From CAZAQV01 sp964487255 (lineage in GTDB: Bacteria; Myxococcota_A; Polyangia; Polyangiales; CAZAQV01), in NCBI GenBank assembly GCA_964487255.1, contig CAZAQV010000002.1, positions 248,001 through 312,000 of the forward strand: DNA of 64,000 nucleotides, in the 5' to 3' direction. Shown here piece by piece: positions 54,417 through 62,010 of this stretch. Numbering within the stretch: position 1 is the stretch's first letter; the number at the start of each line of letters is the position of its first letter. Made by a program: the position numbers and the translations under genes. The notes under the pieces are model-generated. The model made no database searches and had not been told where the DNA came from. It saw nothing but the letters and a program-made list of their open reading frames with translations.

Positions 54417-55142
54417 TCACGCGTACCCGAGCACCAATGCTTTGCTGAGCAGGTACCAACCGTCAACCATGACGAAAAGTAGCAACTTGAAGGGCAAAGA
54501 AATCGTCGTGGGCGAAAGCATGTGCATCCCGAGCGCGAGCAAGATATTGCTCACCACCACGTCGATGATCAAAAAGGGAAGAAAGATCACAAACCCGATC
54601 TGAAACGCTTCGGAAAGTTCGGTGATGACAAAAGCGGGAAAAGCGACCATGAGATCCGTAGATTCGGCTCGCTCTGGTCCTTGTTCGATTGCCTCGCGAT
54701 CGTCGGTCTTGTCCGGTCGAACCGCCGTCGAAACCACGGTGTTCGCCGCGGAGAGTTCGACGAAAAGTTCGAGTTCGGCCTCCCCTGCGTTGCGGTGCAA
54801 AAAGCCGCGAAGCGGTTCGAGCGCTGCCGCCCCCGCCTCAAGCAACTTCTCGAGGTTCTCACCCGCTAGCGACTCGTTGAACGCGACGCTCGCCAAGTGT
54901 GGCGCTGCGGCGTCGCGCATCTGCGCGCCGACAGGACGCATGACATAGAGCGACAAGAGCACGGCGACCGCGCTGATGACGATGCCCGACGGAACCTGCT
55001 GGGTGCCAAGCCCACTTCGCAGGATGGAGAAGACGACTGTGATCTTGATAAAGCTCGTCGCCAACATGAAAGCGAAGGGCAACAGTGATAGGCCGACGAG
55101 TAGCAGAACGGACAGAACCGGTTGCGTGAGGATGCTCTCCAT
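54417..55142 (-). CDS. sctR: Type III secretion export-gate protein SctR/FliP
   Basis: 241 residues. The sequence is closest in pattern to SctR: FAFMLATSFIKITVVFSIL, GLGTQQVPSGIV, LYVMRPVGAQMRD, then FQIGFVIFLPFLIIDVVVSNILLALGMHMLSP, TISLPFKLLLFVMVDGWYLL. Five copies form the export gate of type III or flagellar systems. An acidic insert (TDDREAIEQ) lies near residue 150. It follows a FliO-like gene by 6 nt. SctS/FliQ and SctT/FliR, which normally follow, are absent here; a convergent lipoprotein gene is next. Confidence 0.93.
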   Translation of the reverse strand: MESILTQPVLSVLLLVGLSLLPFAFMLATSFIKITVVFSILRSGLGTQQVPSGIVISAVAVLLSLYVMRPVGAQMRDAAAPHLASVAFNESLAGENLEKLLEAGAAALEPLRGFLHRNAGEAELELFVELSAANTVVSTAVRPDKTDDREAIEQGPERAESTDLMVAFPAFVITELSEAFQIGFVIFLPFLIIDVVVSNILLALGMHMLSPTTISLPFKLLLFVMVDGWYLLSKALVLGYA

Positions 55143-55148
55143 CGCTTG

Positions 55149-55514
55149 CTAGGCCGACTTCTTAAGCAGACGCGCCGCGAAGCTCGGCCGCGCCGCCAGC
55201 TTGCTCTCCGCGATTTCGTCTTCAGGACGATCGGGAAGCTGCCGAAGCAATGAGATGCCTTGGTCTGACACGCCAATCAAGAGCTCCTCCCCATCGACAC
55301 GAACAATCGCGATGCGCTGCCGTTGCCCTAGTGGAAGCGTGGCTTCGAGCCGCAACCTTTCGCCGGCGAGTTGCCCGAGTCCGCGCTGGGCGACCAGACG
55401 CAGCACGACAAATGCAAGCGCACAGACGATCAGCAGGGCCCCCAACGTCTGAAGAAGCTGCACGCCGTAGTTCGTCGTCGTCAGAAGCGCTGCCACCGTC
55501 AAAAGCATTGCCAC
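55149..55514 (-). CDS. FliO-like membrane protein
   Basis: 121 residues from GTG 55514 (ATG 55508 is possible). One transmembrane helix (LLQTLGALLIVCALAFVVL) is followed by a compact basic domain with GERLRLEATLPLGQRQRIAIVRVDGEELLIG, the FliO/MopB pattern. FliO is an assembly factor for FliP in flagellar systems; its presence ahead of an SctR-like gene suggests a flagellar or flagellum-derived apparatus rather than a typical virulence system. Confidence 0.75.
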   Translation of the reverse strand: MAMLLTVAALLTTTNYGVQLLQTLGALLIVCALAFVVLRLVAQRGLGQLAGERLRLEATLPLGQRQRIAIVRVDGEELLIGVSDQGISLLRQLPDRPEDEIAESKLAARPSFAARLLKKSA

Positions 55515-55674
55515 GGAGCAGAACTTCCCGAATCACCCCCGACCTGTCAATCCCCGTCCTGGCTACGCTCGCAGCTTCCTCATCACCTTGCGCCATAACG
55601 ATTGTGCCGACGGTTGAGGCGCTGCACTTGAGCGCACACGTGGTGCGCTATCTTTAAGCTCGGAGCTAAGCTGT

Positions 55675-56319
55675 TCAGGAAGCCGGGATGCCGGATTGAA
55701 TCGCCTCAGCGAGCGGATTCGATGCCTTAAGCTCGGCGATGCGAACCCCATCCGGGCCCAACTCAACGAGATAAAAGCGAGGTCCAACCAGACAGAAGGT
55801 CAACGCTTCGTGCGTAATGAGCTCTGAAAGCCCGTTCGCAACTGTCTCTAGTTGGCCTAAATCGTCGAAACGAGTCGGAAAATTCGCAGCTGTAGGCGAG
55901 TTTCGCGCTTCAAGTTCCTCTGACAGATCCTCATGTAACGCAAGGAGAGTCGACGGAACCGAGGAAAGCTCGAACTCTGCGTAGCCATGGCAATCCTCAA
56001 GCGGTAGACGAAACTCCGCTTCCCCCGTTGGAGCAAACTCGACCTGTAGTGTAGCCAATGATTTTCCATCGACCCTGTGTAACGCTGCCAGAGGAAGCGG
56101 ATTGTCAAAGACCGAGACCGAACCTCCATCGGCGACGGTCAGGCAATGCACGACACCATCGCTGTCCGAGCCCAGCGCCGATTGGACAAGCTTGCAGAGG
56201 AAATCTGACCCAGCCCTCTCCGCCTCGAACTCATCGATCGCCTTCTCGATGGCGGACCGTTGCTCGGAGCTTGCGATGTTCTCCGTCGTAAACCCCAGCA
56301 ACCTGTCGTATACGGGCAT
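55675..56319 (-). CDS. Unknown protein
   Basis: 214 residues from ATG 56319. Mostly acidic and mixed alpha/beta, with AIEKAIDEFEAERAG near the N-terminus and a beta-rich middle (RLPLEDCHGYAEFELS). No signal peptide or membrane helix. The family is not recognised. It precedes the fliO-sctR pair on the same strand by 160 nt, so a link to export is possible but unproven. The gap 55515-55674 holds nothing recognisable. Confidence 0.6.
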   Translation of the reverse strand: MPVYDRLLGFTTENIASSEQRSAIEKAIDEFEAERAGSDFLCKLVQSALGSDSDGVVHCLTVADGGSVSVFDNPLPLAALHRVDGKSLATLQVEFAPTGEAEFRLPLEDCHGYAEFELSSVPSTLLALHEDLSEELEARNSPTAANFPTRFDDLGQLETVANGLSELITHEALTFCLVGPRFYLVELGPDGVRIAELKASNPLAEAIQSGIPAS

Positions 56320-56437
56320 GGCGCTTCTATACCACCCTATGCCCTGGCGTGCCGGAGGATGGCGAAATCCGCAACGAGCTGGCGTTTTGCTTCACCACCT
56401 GCGAGCGAATGCGTGCGAGATGGTTACCGATGCGGGC

Positions 56438-57073
56438 TTAGAGGTCACCCCAGAGTCTGCCGAGATGAAGTTCAACGGCTTCGAAGGGCTGTGCGCGAAC
56501 ACTTACGGAGCCCTCGAAGGTTTGCACGATTTTCCATGCAGCTGGCTCCGTCGAGGTGTCGAGTGAAAGTACCTCAAGTGTCTTAGAGAGAGGATCCACC
56601 AGCCACACATGGACAACCCTCGCTGACCCGTAGATTGGCAACTTGCGTACCCGGTCGAGCGCCGCTGTCGACGGTGAAATGACTTCGCACACCCAATCCG
56701 GCGCGAGTTCAATGTACGCCGCATCGGGCACGTGCGCGAGTCTCGTTCGTTTCCACCCAGCCAGGTCAGGTACCAAGACATGTTCATCCAAATGCAGCTC
56801 AGGTTCATCCAGAATAATCCAGCCACCTGGACCGCCATCTCCGTCATCAAACTTGGTAACGAGTTGTCCACCGATCTTAGAAGATGCCATCGCATGCCGC
56901 AGCGCCGGCCGCGGACTAAGTTGCAGCTCCCCGTCTATCAGCTCAGCGACTGTGTTGTCCGGAGCTGCTAGCACATCCTGATAGGTCGCAACCTTTTTTG
57001 CTGCTCGGGACACATTCACAAGTCTAGCGCATCTCGTCTCGCCTGACAGCTGAGCGACGCTGGATGAAGCCAT
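56438..57073 (-). CDS. Uma2-family (DUF820) putative nuclease
   Basis: 211 residues. ELIDGELQLSPRP, VLVPDLAGWKR and WVCEVISPSTAALDRVRK give the PD-(D/E)xK-like core of the Uma2/DUF820 family, with Glu, Asp, Glu and Lys in the expected positions. The family is common as multiple copies in cyanobacteria and Myxococcota and its role is not settled; a restriction-like fold is known. The first ~30 residues are outside the conserved domain and the true start may be internal. Confidence 0.88.
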   Translation of the reverse strand: MASSSVAQLSGETRCARLVNVSRAAKKVATYQDVLAAPDNTVAELIDGELQLSPRPALRHAMASSKIGGQLVTKFDDGDGGPGGWIILDEPELHLDEHVLVPDLAGWKRTRLAHVPDAAYIELAPDWVCEVISPSTAALDRVRKLPIYGSARVVHVWLVDPLSKTLEVLSLDTSTEPAAWKIVQTFEGSVSVRAQPFEAVELHLGRLWGDL

Positions 57074-57110
57074 CCACGAGCAGGGCTAGTCTAGGCGACT
57101 AAGAAGAACG

Positions 57111-59249
57111 CTATGAAGCCGACGTCTCGAGCACGCTCTCGGCGAGGAGCTCGGCGACGTCGAGCTGGCGCACCGACTCTTCCTTTTCTTCGGCTTTGAG
57201 CCCGTCGGTGAGCATCGTCATGCAGAACGGACATCCACTTGCGATGGTGTTGGCGCCCGTATCGAGCAGCTGCAGCGTGCGCTTGCTGTTGACGCGCTGG
57301 TTGCCCTCGCGCTCCTCCATAAACATTTGCGCGCCGCCTGCGCCGCAGCAAAGCCCTTTCTTCTTGTTCCAGGTATCAACCTCAACCACCTCGAGGCCAG
57401 GAATGGCTTTGAGGATGTCTCGCGGCGAATCGTAGATGTCGTTGTAACGACCGAGGTAACAGCTGTCGTGGTAGGCCACTTTGCCCTGCACTTCACGCTC
57501 CGGCCGCAAACGACCTTGGGCGACGAGTCCAAGCAGAAAGTCGGTGTGATTGACCACCTCAAAGTGACCGCCGAACTGTGGGTACTCGTTCGCGATCGTG
57601 TTGAAGCAATGCGGACACGCCGTGATGATCGTCTTTTTGTCCGCGCCCACTTCGTTGAGCGTCTCGACGTTGCTCTCCGCCATCATTTGAAAAAGGTACT
57701 CGTTTCCGGCACGTCGCGCGGGGTCGCCTGTGCACTGCTCACGTGTGCCGAGAATCGCAAAATCGACACCTGCGGTTTGCAGCAGCTGCGCAACCGAACG
57801 TGAGATCTTCTTGGCTCGGTCGTCGTAACTCGCCGCGCAACCGACCCAGTAGAGCACACGGGCATCAGGCTTGTCCTCGATGGTCTTGATATCGAGCCCC
57901 GAAGCCCAGCTGTCACGATCCGAAGCCGCCAAGTTCCACGGGTTCCCATTGCCCTCAATGCCGTTGAACGGACGCTGAAGGTCTGGCGGAAATTCGGCCT
58001 GCATCATCACTTGCTCACGTCGCATGCCAACAATCTTGTCGACGTAGGAGATGTTGACCGGGCACTGCTCTTCGCACGCGCGACATGTTGTGCACGACCA
58101 AATCACGTCCGGGTGCAAGATAGCCGGCACGAGCGGTTGAATCTCGATGGCCCGGAAGTAGGCGTCGGCTGGCGGCGCGGGGTTGGTGTGGATCTCTTCG
58201 TTGTCAGCCGGCACGCCACGCACCATCCCCTCGAAGCTCTCGACGCCCGTGAGCGCCTCTTCGGCGTCGTAGACGTGGTCACGAAGCGCGATCGTCAGGT
58301 GCTTCGGAGAGAGCTTCTTGCCCGTTACGTAAGCGGGGCAGTTGTCGCTGCAACGTCCGCACTCCGTGCAGGTATAAAGGTCGAGAATGTGTTTCCAGCT
58401 GAGGTCTTGCACGGTAGCAATACCGACCGCTTCTTCGCGCTCGACTTTGCCTTCGAGGTCGTCGACCAGCGGTAGAGCGCCCTTGGGTGCCACGTCTCCA
58501 GCAAAGACATTGGGAACGACCGTCAGAATGTGGAAATGCTTCGAGAACGGAAGAATGTTAAGAAAGATGAGAACCAGCGCCACATGCGTCCAAAACCCTG
58601 CGTGCGCCAACACGACGAGCGATTGTCGCGACAGGTCGAAACCGCCGAGCGCGAGAGAGAGCGCAGAGCCCGCCCACTCGCTGGGCCGAAACGAAAACGC
58701 CTCGCCGGCCGCTTGTGCTTCGAGCTGAAACCAAGCCGCATCATAGAGTAGATCGGCCACCATCATCGTCGCGATGATGCCGAGGATAAGCAACCCCTCC
58801 CCCTTGAGTGTCATGCGCTGCGTCTTTTTGAGCCGCAGCCAAACGAACACGCTCACACCTGCAAGCACGAGCACCGCAACGGTGTCTTTGGCAAAGCCGT
58901 AGAGCATGCCAAGCGGCGCATCGTGCGCGAGCAGCCCCCAAAGGTCGAAGGTTGGGTCGTAACCGCGCGCTACGAGTACGATTGTTCGCAGCAGCAAAAT
59001 GGAAAACCCGAAGAAAATGACCGCGTGCGCGATGCCCGCAAGTCGATAGCGGGAAGCCGGGTCGACCATCTTCTTCTGTCCGAAAACATAGAGGACGAGA
59101 TTGGTCAGGCGCTTGAAGAACGAGCCATCCGTCAGCGAAAAGCGCGGATGGGCTGCGCCCGCCCCGAGCTGACGAATACGCCGGTGCGCGGTCCAAGCAA
59201 AGAAACTGAGTGTAACGACCAGCAATGCGGTCATGGCTGCAGCGCTCAT
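57111..59249 (-). CDS. Membrane-bound (Fe-S) oxidoreductase, HdrDE/GlpC-like
   Basis: 712 residues. The N-terminal ~270 residues are a nitrate-reductase gamma-like membrane part with about six helices. Two 4Fe-4S motifs follow (CTECGRCSDNCP, CTTCRACEEQCP). Two CCG domains (CAASYDDRAKKI, ACPHCFNTIANEYP; HDSCYLGRYNDIY, GLCCGAGGAQMF) finish the protein, as in HdrD and in the ETF-linked Fe-S oxidoreductases. It probably moves electrons between the quinone pool and a soluble partner such as ETF; no etfAB is in the window. Confidence 0.92.
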   Translation of the reverse strand: MSAAAMTALLVVTLSFFAWTAHRRIRQLGAGAAHPRFSLTDGSFFKRLTNLVLYVFGQKKMVDPASRYRLAGIAHAVIFFGFSILLLRTIVLVARGYDPTFDLWGLLAHDAPLGMLYGFAKDTVAVLVLAGVSVFVWLRLKKTQRMTLKGEGLLILGIIATMMVADLLYDAAWFQLEAQAAGEAFSFRPSEWAGSALSLALGGFDLSRQSLVVLAHAGFWTHVALVLIFLNILPFSKHFHILTVVPNVFAGDVAPKGALPLVDDLEGKVEREEAVGIATVQDLSWKHILDLYTCTECGRCSDNCPAYVTGKKLSPKHLTIALRDHVYDAEEALTGVESFEGMVRGVPADNEEIHTNPAPPADAYFRAIEIQPLVPAILHPDVIWSCTTCRACEEQCPVNISYVDKIVGMRREQVMMQAEFPPDLQRPFNGIEGNGNPWNLAASDRDSWASGLDIKTIEDKPDARVLYWVGCAASYDDRAKKISRSVAQLLQTAGVDFAILGTREQCTGDPARRAGNEYLFQMMAESNVETLNEVGADKKTIITACPHCFNTIANEYPQFGGHFEVVNHTDFLLGLVAQGRLRPEREVQGKVAYHDSCYLGRYNDIYDSPRDILKAIPGLEVVEVDTWNKKKGLCCGAGGAQMFMEEREGNQRVNSKRTLQLLDTGANTIASGCPFCMTMLTDGLKAEEKEESVRQLDVAELLAESVLETSAS

Positions 59250-59260
59250 GTTTTGTCCTC

Positions 59261-59848
59261 CTACCCGAGCATCGAATCACGCCGACGAGGTAACCTCGCC
59301 GAGAAGAAGGCTTTGAGCTTCACCAAGTTTCGCTCGTCCGCCCTGAAGCTTGGCGCCTCGAAACCGTCTGCAAATTTGCGTACATCGGTCAAAAAAGCGT
59401 CTCGAACTTCGGTGTTCGTGATGATCGCCTCAGCGTCTCGCCCACGCGCAGCACCTTCGCGCAGGCCGCGCACGTACTCCTCTAGCCGTCCGTAGTCGTC
59501 ACCCAGAAACGCCCGAACTTGTTCGCAATCGTCGACGAGCTGGTGAATCGCCTCGTCGATCTCAAACTCGTGCTGCGCGGAATCATAGTGGCGGAGCGCT
59601 TGTTCCGTTGCCACGCGCATCACGAAGGCATCGTCGAGGTAGCCAATGTCGTCAATGCCGTCAGGAACCAAGTCGAGACTGCGAAACAGATAGTTGAGTC
59701 CTCCTGCGATCGTTTCGCGCAAAGGTTCGGGCAAACTTGCCTGCTCCAGAAGTCCTGAGAGCTTGCGTGCGTCTTCGCCTAGACTCTTGAGCCAAGCCGC
59801 AAAGGTGTCGAGAAAACTGGCCTGGTCTGTCTGCGTCGTGTTTTCCAT
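59261..59848 (-). CDS. DUF1232 (YkvA-like) domain protein
   Basis: 195 residues from ATG 59848. NYLFRSLDLVPDGIDDIGYL (~54-73) is the DUF1232 signature, a short segment often found in membrane-associated proteins of unknown role. The rest is helical and acidic, with a basic tail. A TATGTT box ends 7 nt before the ATG. It lies 11 nt upstream of the Fe-S oxidoreductase gene on the same strand, so they are probably co-transcribed. Confidence 0.8.
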   Translation of the reverse strand: MENTTQTDQASFLDTFAAWLKSLGEDARKLSGLLEQASLPEPLRETIAGGLNYLFRSLDLVPDGIDDIGYLDDAFVMRVATEQALRHYDSAQHEFEIDEAIHQLVDDCEQVRAFLGDDYGRLEEYVRGLREGAARGRDAEAIITNTEVRDAFLTDVRKFADGFEAPSFRADERNLVKLKAFFSARLPRRRDSMLG

Positions 59849-59855
59849 GCCCGCG

Positions 59856-59861
59856 AACATA
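59856..59861 (-). promoter_or_regulatory. -10-like box of the DUF1232 gene (leaderless type)
   Basis: On the minus strand TATGTT ends 7 nt before ATG 59848, with CGCGGGC between, so no ribosome-binding site. Confidence 0.4.
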
Positions 59862-59873
59862 CAGAGTTCTTTG

Positions 59874-59949
59874 GCTCTTCGCTAGGCTTCCTCCACACCA
59901 ACAACGATGCAGGTAGCATCGTTGGCTGTTCCTCCAGACCGTTCATCGA
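59874..59949. repeat. Intergenic palindromic element, copy 4
   Basis: GCTCTTCGCTAGGCTTC opens it, CAACGATGC-AGGTA-GCATCGTTG (59902-59924) is a perfect 9-bp hairpin, and AGACCGTTCATCGA closes it. It is the first of at least two copies in the 314-nt gap between uvrC and the DUF1232 gene. Confidence 0.65.
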
Positions 59950-59961
59950 CTGAGTTTTCTT

Positions 59962-60039
59962 GCTCTTCACTAGGCTTTCTGCGTAGCAACGATTCGTGCT
60001 GATAGCACAATCCGTTCTGCGAAAAGAGCATTCATCGAT
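59962..60039. repeat. Intergenic palindromic element, copy 5
   Basis: GCTCTTCACTAGGCTTTC opens it. GATTCGTGCT-GAT-AGCACAATC (59991-60012) forms a 9-bp hairpin with one bulge, and AAAAGAGCATTCATCGATG closes it. TGCTGATAGCA is shared with the element at 25.1 kb in part (GCTGATAGC), and the outer GCTCTT/AAGAGC ends can pair. Confidence 0.7.
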
Positions 60040-60062
60040 GAGGCCAGCGGGGAAATCCAAGC

Positions 60063-60166
60063 GTGTGGTATCTCCACACCGAGCGATTTCGAGCGGAAGC
60101 CGAAGAGCAAGTTGCACAGCGGCTCCTCGAAAGACCGTTCATCAACTGCCTTTTCCTGCTCTTCAC
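60063..60166. repeat. Degenerate palindromic element, copy 6, with 35-bp direct repeat
   Basis: GTGTGG-TATCT-CCACAC (60063-60079) is a hairpin, and AAAGACCGTTCATCA follows at 60130-60144. The stretch 60132-60166 repeats 59936-59970 with four mismatches in 35 nt and carries the end of one element and the GCTCTTCAC start of another. That start runs into the uvrC stop codon. Confidence 0.55.
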
Positions 60167-61992
60167 GTGCCGCGTGAACCGAGGGTTTTGCGGATCGCTT
60201 CGATCTGCCGTCGATTGGCTCCGGCTGCGCGCAAGGCATCATCGGCCGCCGCCGCGATAGCGTCCACCGACGCAAACGCCTGCAGGAGCTTACGCTTCGT
60301 CTTTGGGCCTACTCCGGGGACACCGTCCAGTTCACTTCGAAAGCGCTGCTTTCGCCCAACGATGCCGCGCAGGCGGTTCGAAACGCGGTGTGCCTCATCA
60401 CGAGCGTGCGTCAAAATACGAAACGCCGCCGCATCTCTCACTTCGATCGCATTTTTGGTGCCTGGCAAGACGATGCGGTCGAGTACGCGCTCGCCACCCG
60501 GACGGTCTTTCTCTTTGGCGATCCCCACGATCGGAACTTCAACACCGAGCGTCCTCGCCGCCTGTTCGGCAACCGAGAGCTGACCTCTTCCACCATCGAC
60601 CACAAAGAGGTCGGGCAGCGTCCAGGCTCGCTCACGGTCTACGCGTTGCGCGCGATGGAGGCGACGGGCGAATACTTGATACATGGCGCCATAGTCGTCA
60701 CCCGGTGTCACACCCTTGACGTGAAAACTGCGATAGCGCGACGGCTCTGGTTCGCCGCGAAACATAGCAACGAACACAGCGCTGGTATCTTGGCCTCCGA
60801 GGTGCGAGACGTCCACGCACTCAATGCGCTGAGGCAGTGTTGGCAGGCGCAGTCGCTTCTGCAAGACAAGTAGCTTGGCCTCTACATCATCGTGGCGAGA
60901 CTCAGCCTCTTTGAGGGCGTGCTCTGCGTTCTCTTGGGCAAGGGCCAGCAGGTGCAGACGACGACCCCGTTGCGGCACGCGAAAACTGACCCGCTTGCCT
61001 CGGTCCTCGCCTAGCACTTGTGCGATAGCGTCGTGCCCTTCGGGCAACACCGAAACAACGAGTTCGTCTGGGATGAACGAAGTCACCGGGTAGTAGCGGA
61101 GAGCAAAACGCGAGAGCACTTCATCGTCTGGCAGTGGCGTCGACTCAAAAGGATAGCTCGAAATCGAGGACACTCGGCCATCGCGGACTTGCACGACGGT
61201 GATAAGCCCTGCGTTCTCTGCGCGTGAAATCGCGAGCGCGTCGACCGAACCGTCCTCCACCGCTGCCACACGTTGCCCTTCTCGCACAGCTTCAACGGCC
61301 CGTAGCTGGTCACGAATCTGCGCCGCCAGTTCGTACTCCAAGGATTCGGATGCCAGTTGCATACGCTCACGCAGCGACTTCACGAGCGACCCATGGCGCC
61401 CCTGCAAGAAGAGTGAGGCTCCCTGAACCTGCGACGCATACTGGCCCTCGTCGACGGGCAGCACACACGGCGCCGGACAGCGGTCAATCTGATACTGAAG
61501 ACACGGTCGGCGTCGAGACCGCATCTCACTGTCGGTGCACGTACGAAGGCGGAAATGACGATTGACGGTACGCAGCGCACTGCGCGCCGCAGTTGCCGAC
61601 GGGTAGGGTCCGAAATACTGCGCACCATCGACATCCGGACGACGAACCACACGCAGTCGTGGCCACATCTCGTTCGGATCGAGTCGAATTGAGAGATAGT
61701 CTTTGTCGTCTCGGAGCTTGACGTTGTACGTGGGCTGAAGTGACTTAACAAGCTCGGCTTCGAGCAAAACGGCTTCACGTTCAGTCTCGACAACGTAAGT
61801 TTCAATATCGCCAACTTCGTGTTGAAGTCGGTCGACAAAGGCGCGCATATCTGTTCGCCCCTTGGCAAAGTAGCTACGAACTCGCGAGCGCAACGATGTC
61901 GCTTTTCCCACGTATAGGACTTCACCGTCGTGTCCACGGAATACGTAGACACCCGGTTTTGCGGGCAAGTCAGCAAGGCGGTCAGCTAACAC
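60163..61992 (-). CDS. uvrC: Excinuclease ABC subunit C
   Basis: 609 residues. The nuclease of nucleotide-excision repair that makes both incisions. GIY-YIG endonuclease (PGVYVFRGHDGEVLYVGKA), UVR domain (LASESLEYELAAQIRDQL, ~215-235), RNase H-like C-terminal nuclease (DVSHLGGQDTSAVFV, FVVDGGRGQLS) and C-terminal helix-hairpin-helix (LDGVPGVGPKTKRKLLQAF) are all present. The start is GTG 61992. It lies 18 nt after the DnaJ-fusion gene on the same strand, an unusual neighbour. Confidence 0.97.
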   Translation of the reverse strand: MLADRLADLPAKPGVYVFRGHDGEVLYVGKATSLRSRVRSYFAKGRTDMRAFVDRLQHEVGDIETYVVETEREAVLLEAELVKSLQPTYNVKLRDDKDYLSIRLDPNEMWPRLRVVRRPDVDGAQYFGPYPSATAARSALRTVNRHFRLRTCTDSEMRSRRRPCLQYQIDRCPAPCVLPVDEGQYASQVQGASLFLQGRHGSLVKSLRERMQLASESLEYELAAQIRDQLRAVEAVREGQRVAAVEDGSVDALAISRAENAGLITVVQVRDGRVSSISSYPFESTPLPDDEVLSRFALRYYPVTSFIPDELVVSVLPEGHDAIAQVLGEDRGKRVSFRVPQRGRRLHLLALAQENAEHALKEAESRHDDVEAKLLVLQKRLRLPTLPQRIECVDVSHLGGQDTSAVFVAMFRGEPEPSRYRSFHVKGVTPGDDYGAMYQVFARRLHRAQRVDRERAWTLPDLFVVDGGRGQLSVAEQAARTLGVEVPIVGIAKEKDRPGGERVLDRIVLPGTKNAIEVRDAAAFRILTHARDEAHRVSNRLRGIVGRKQRFRSELDGVPGVGPKTKRKLLQAFASVDAIAAAADDALRAAGANRRQIEAIRKTLGSRGT

Positions 61993-62010
61993 GACATGCC
62001 AAGGTTAGCG

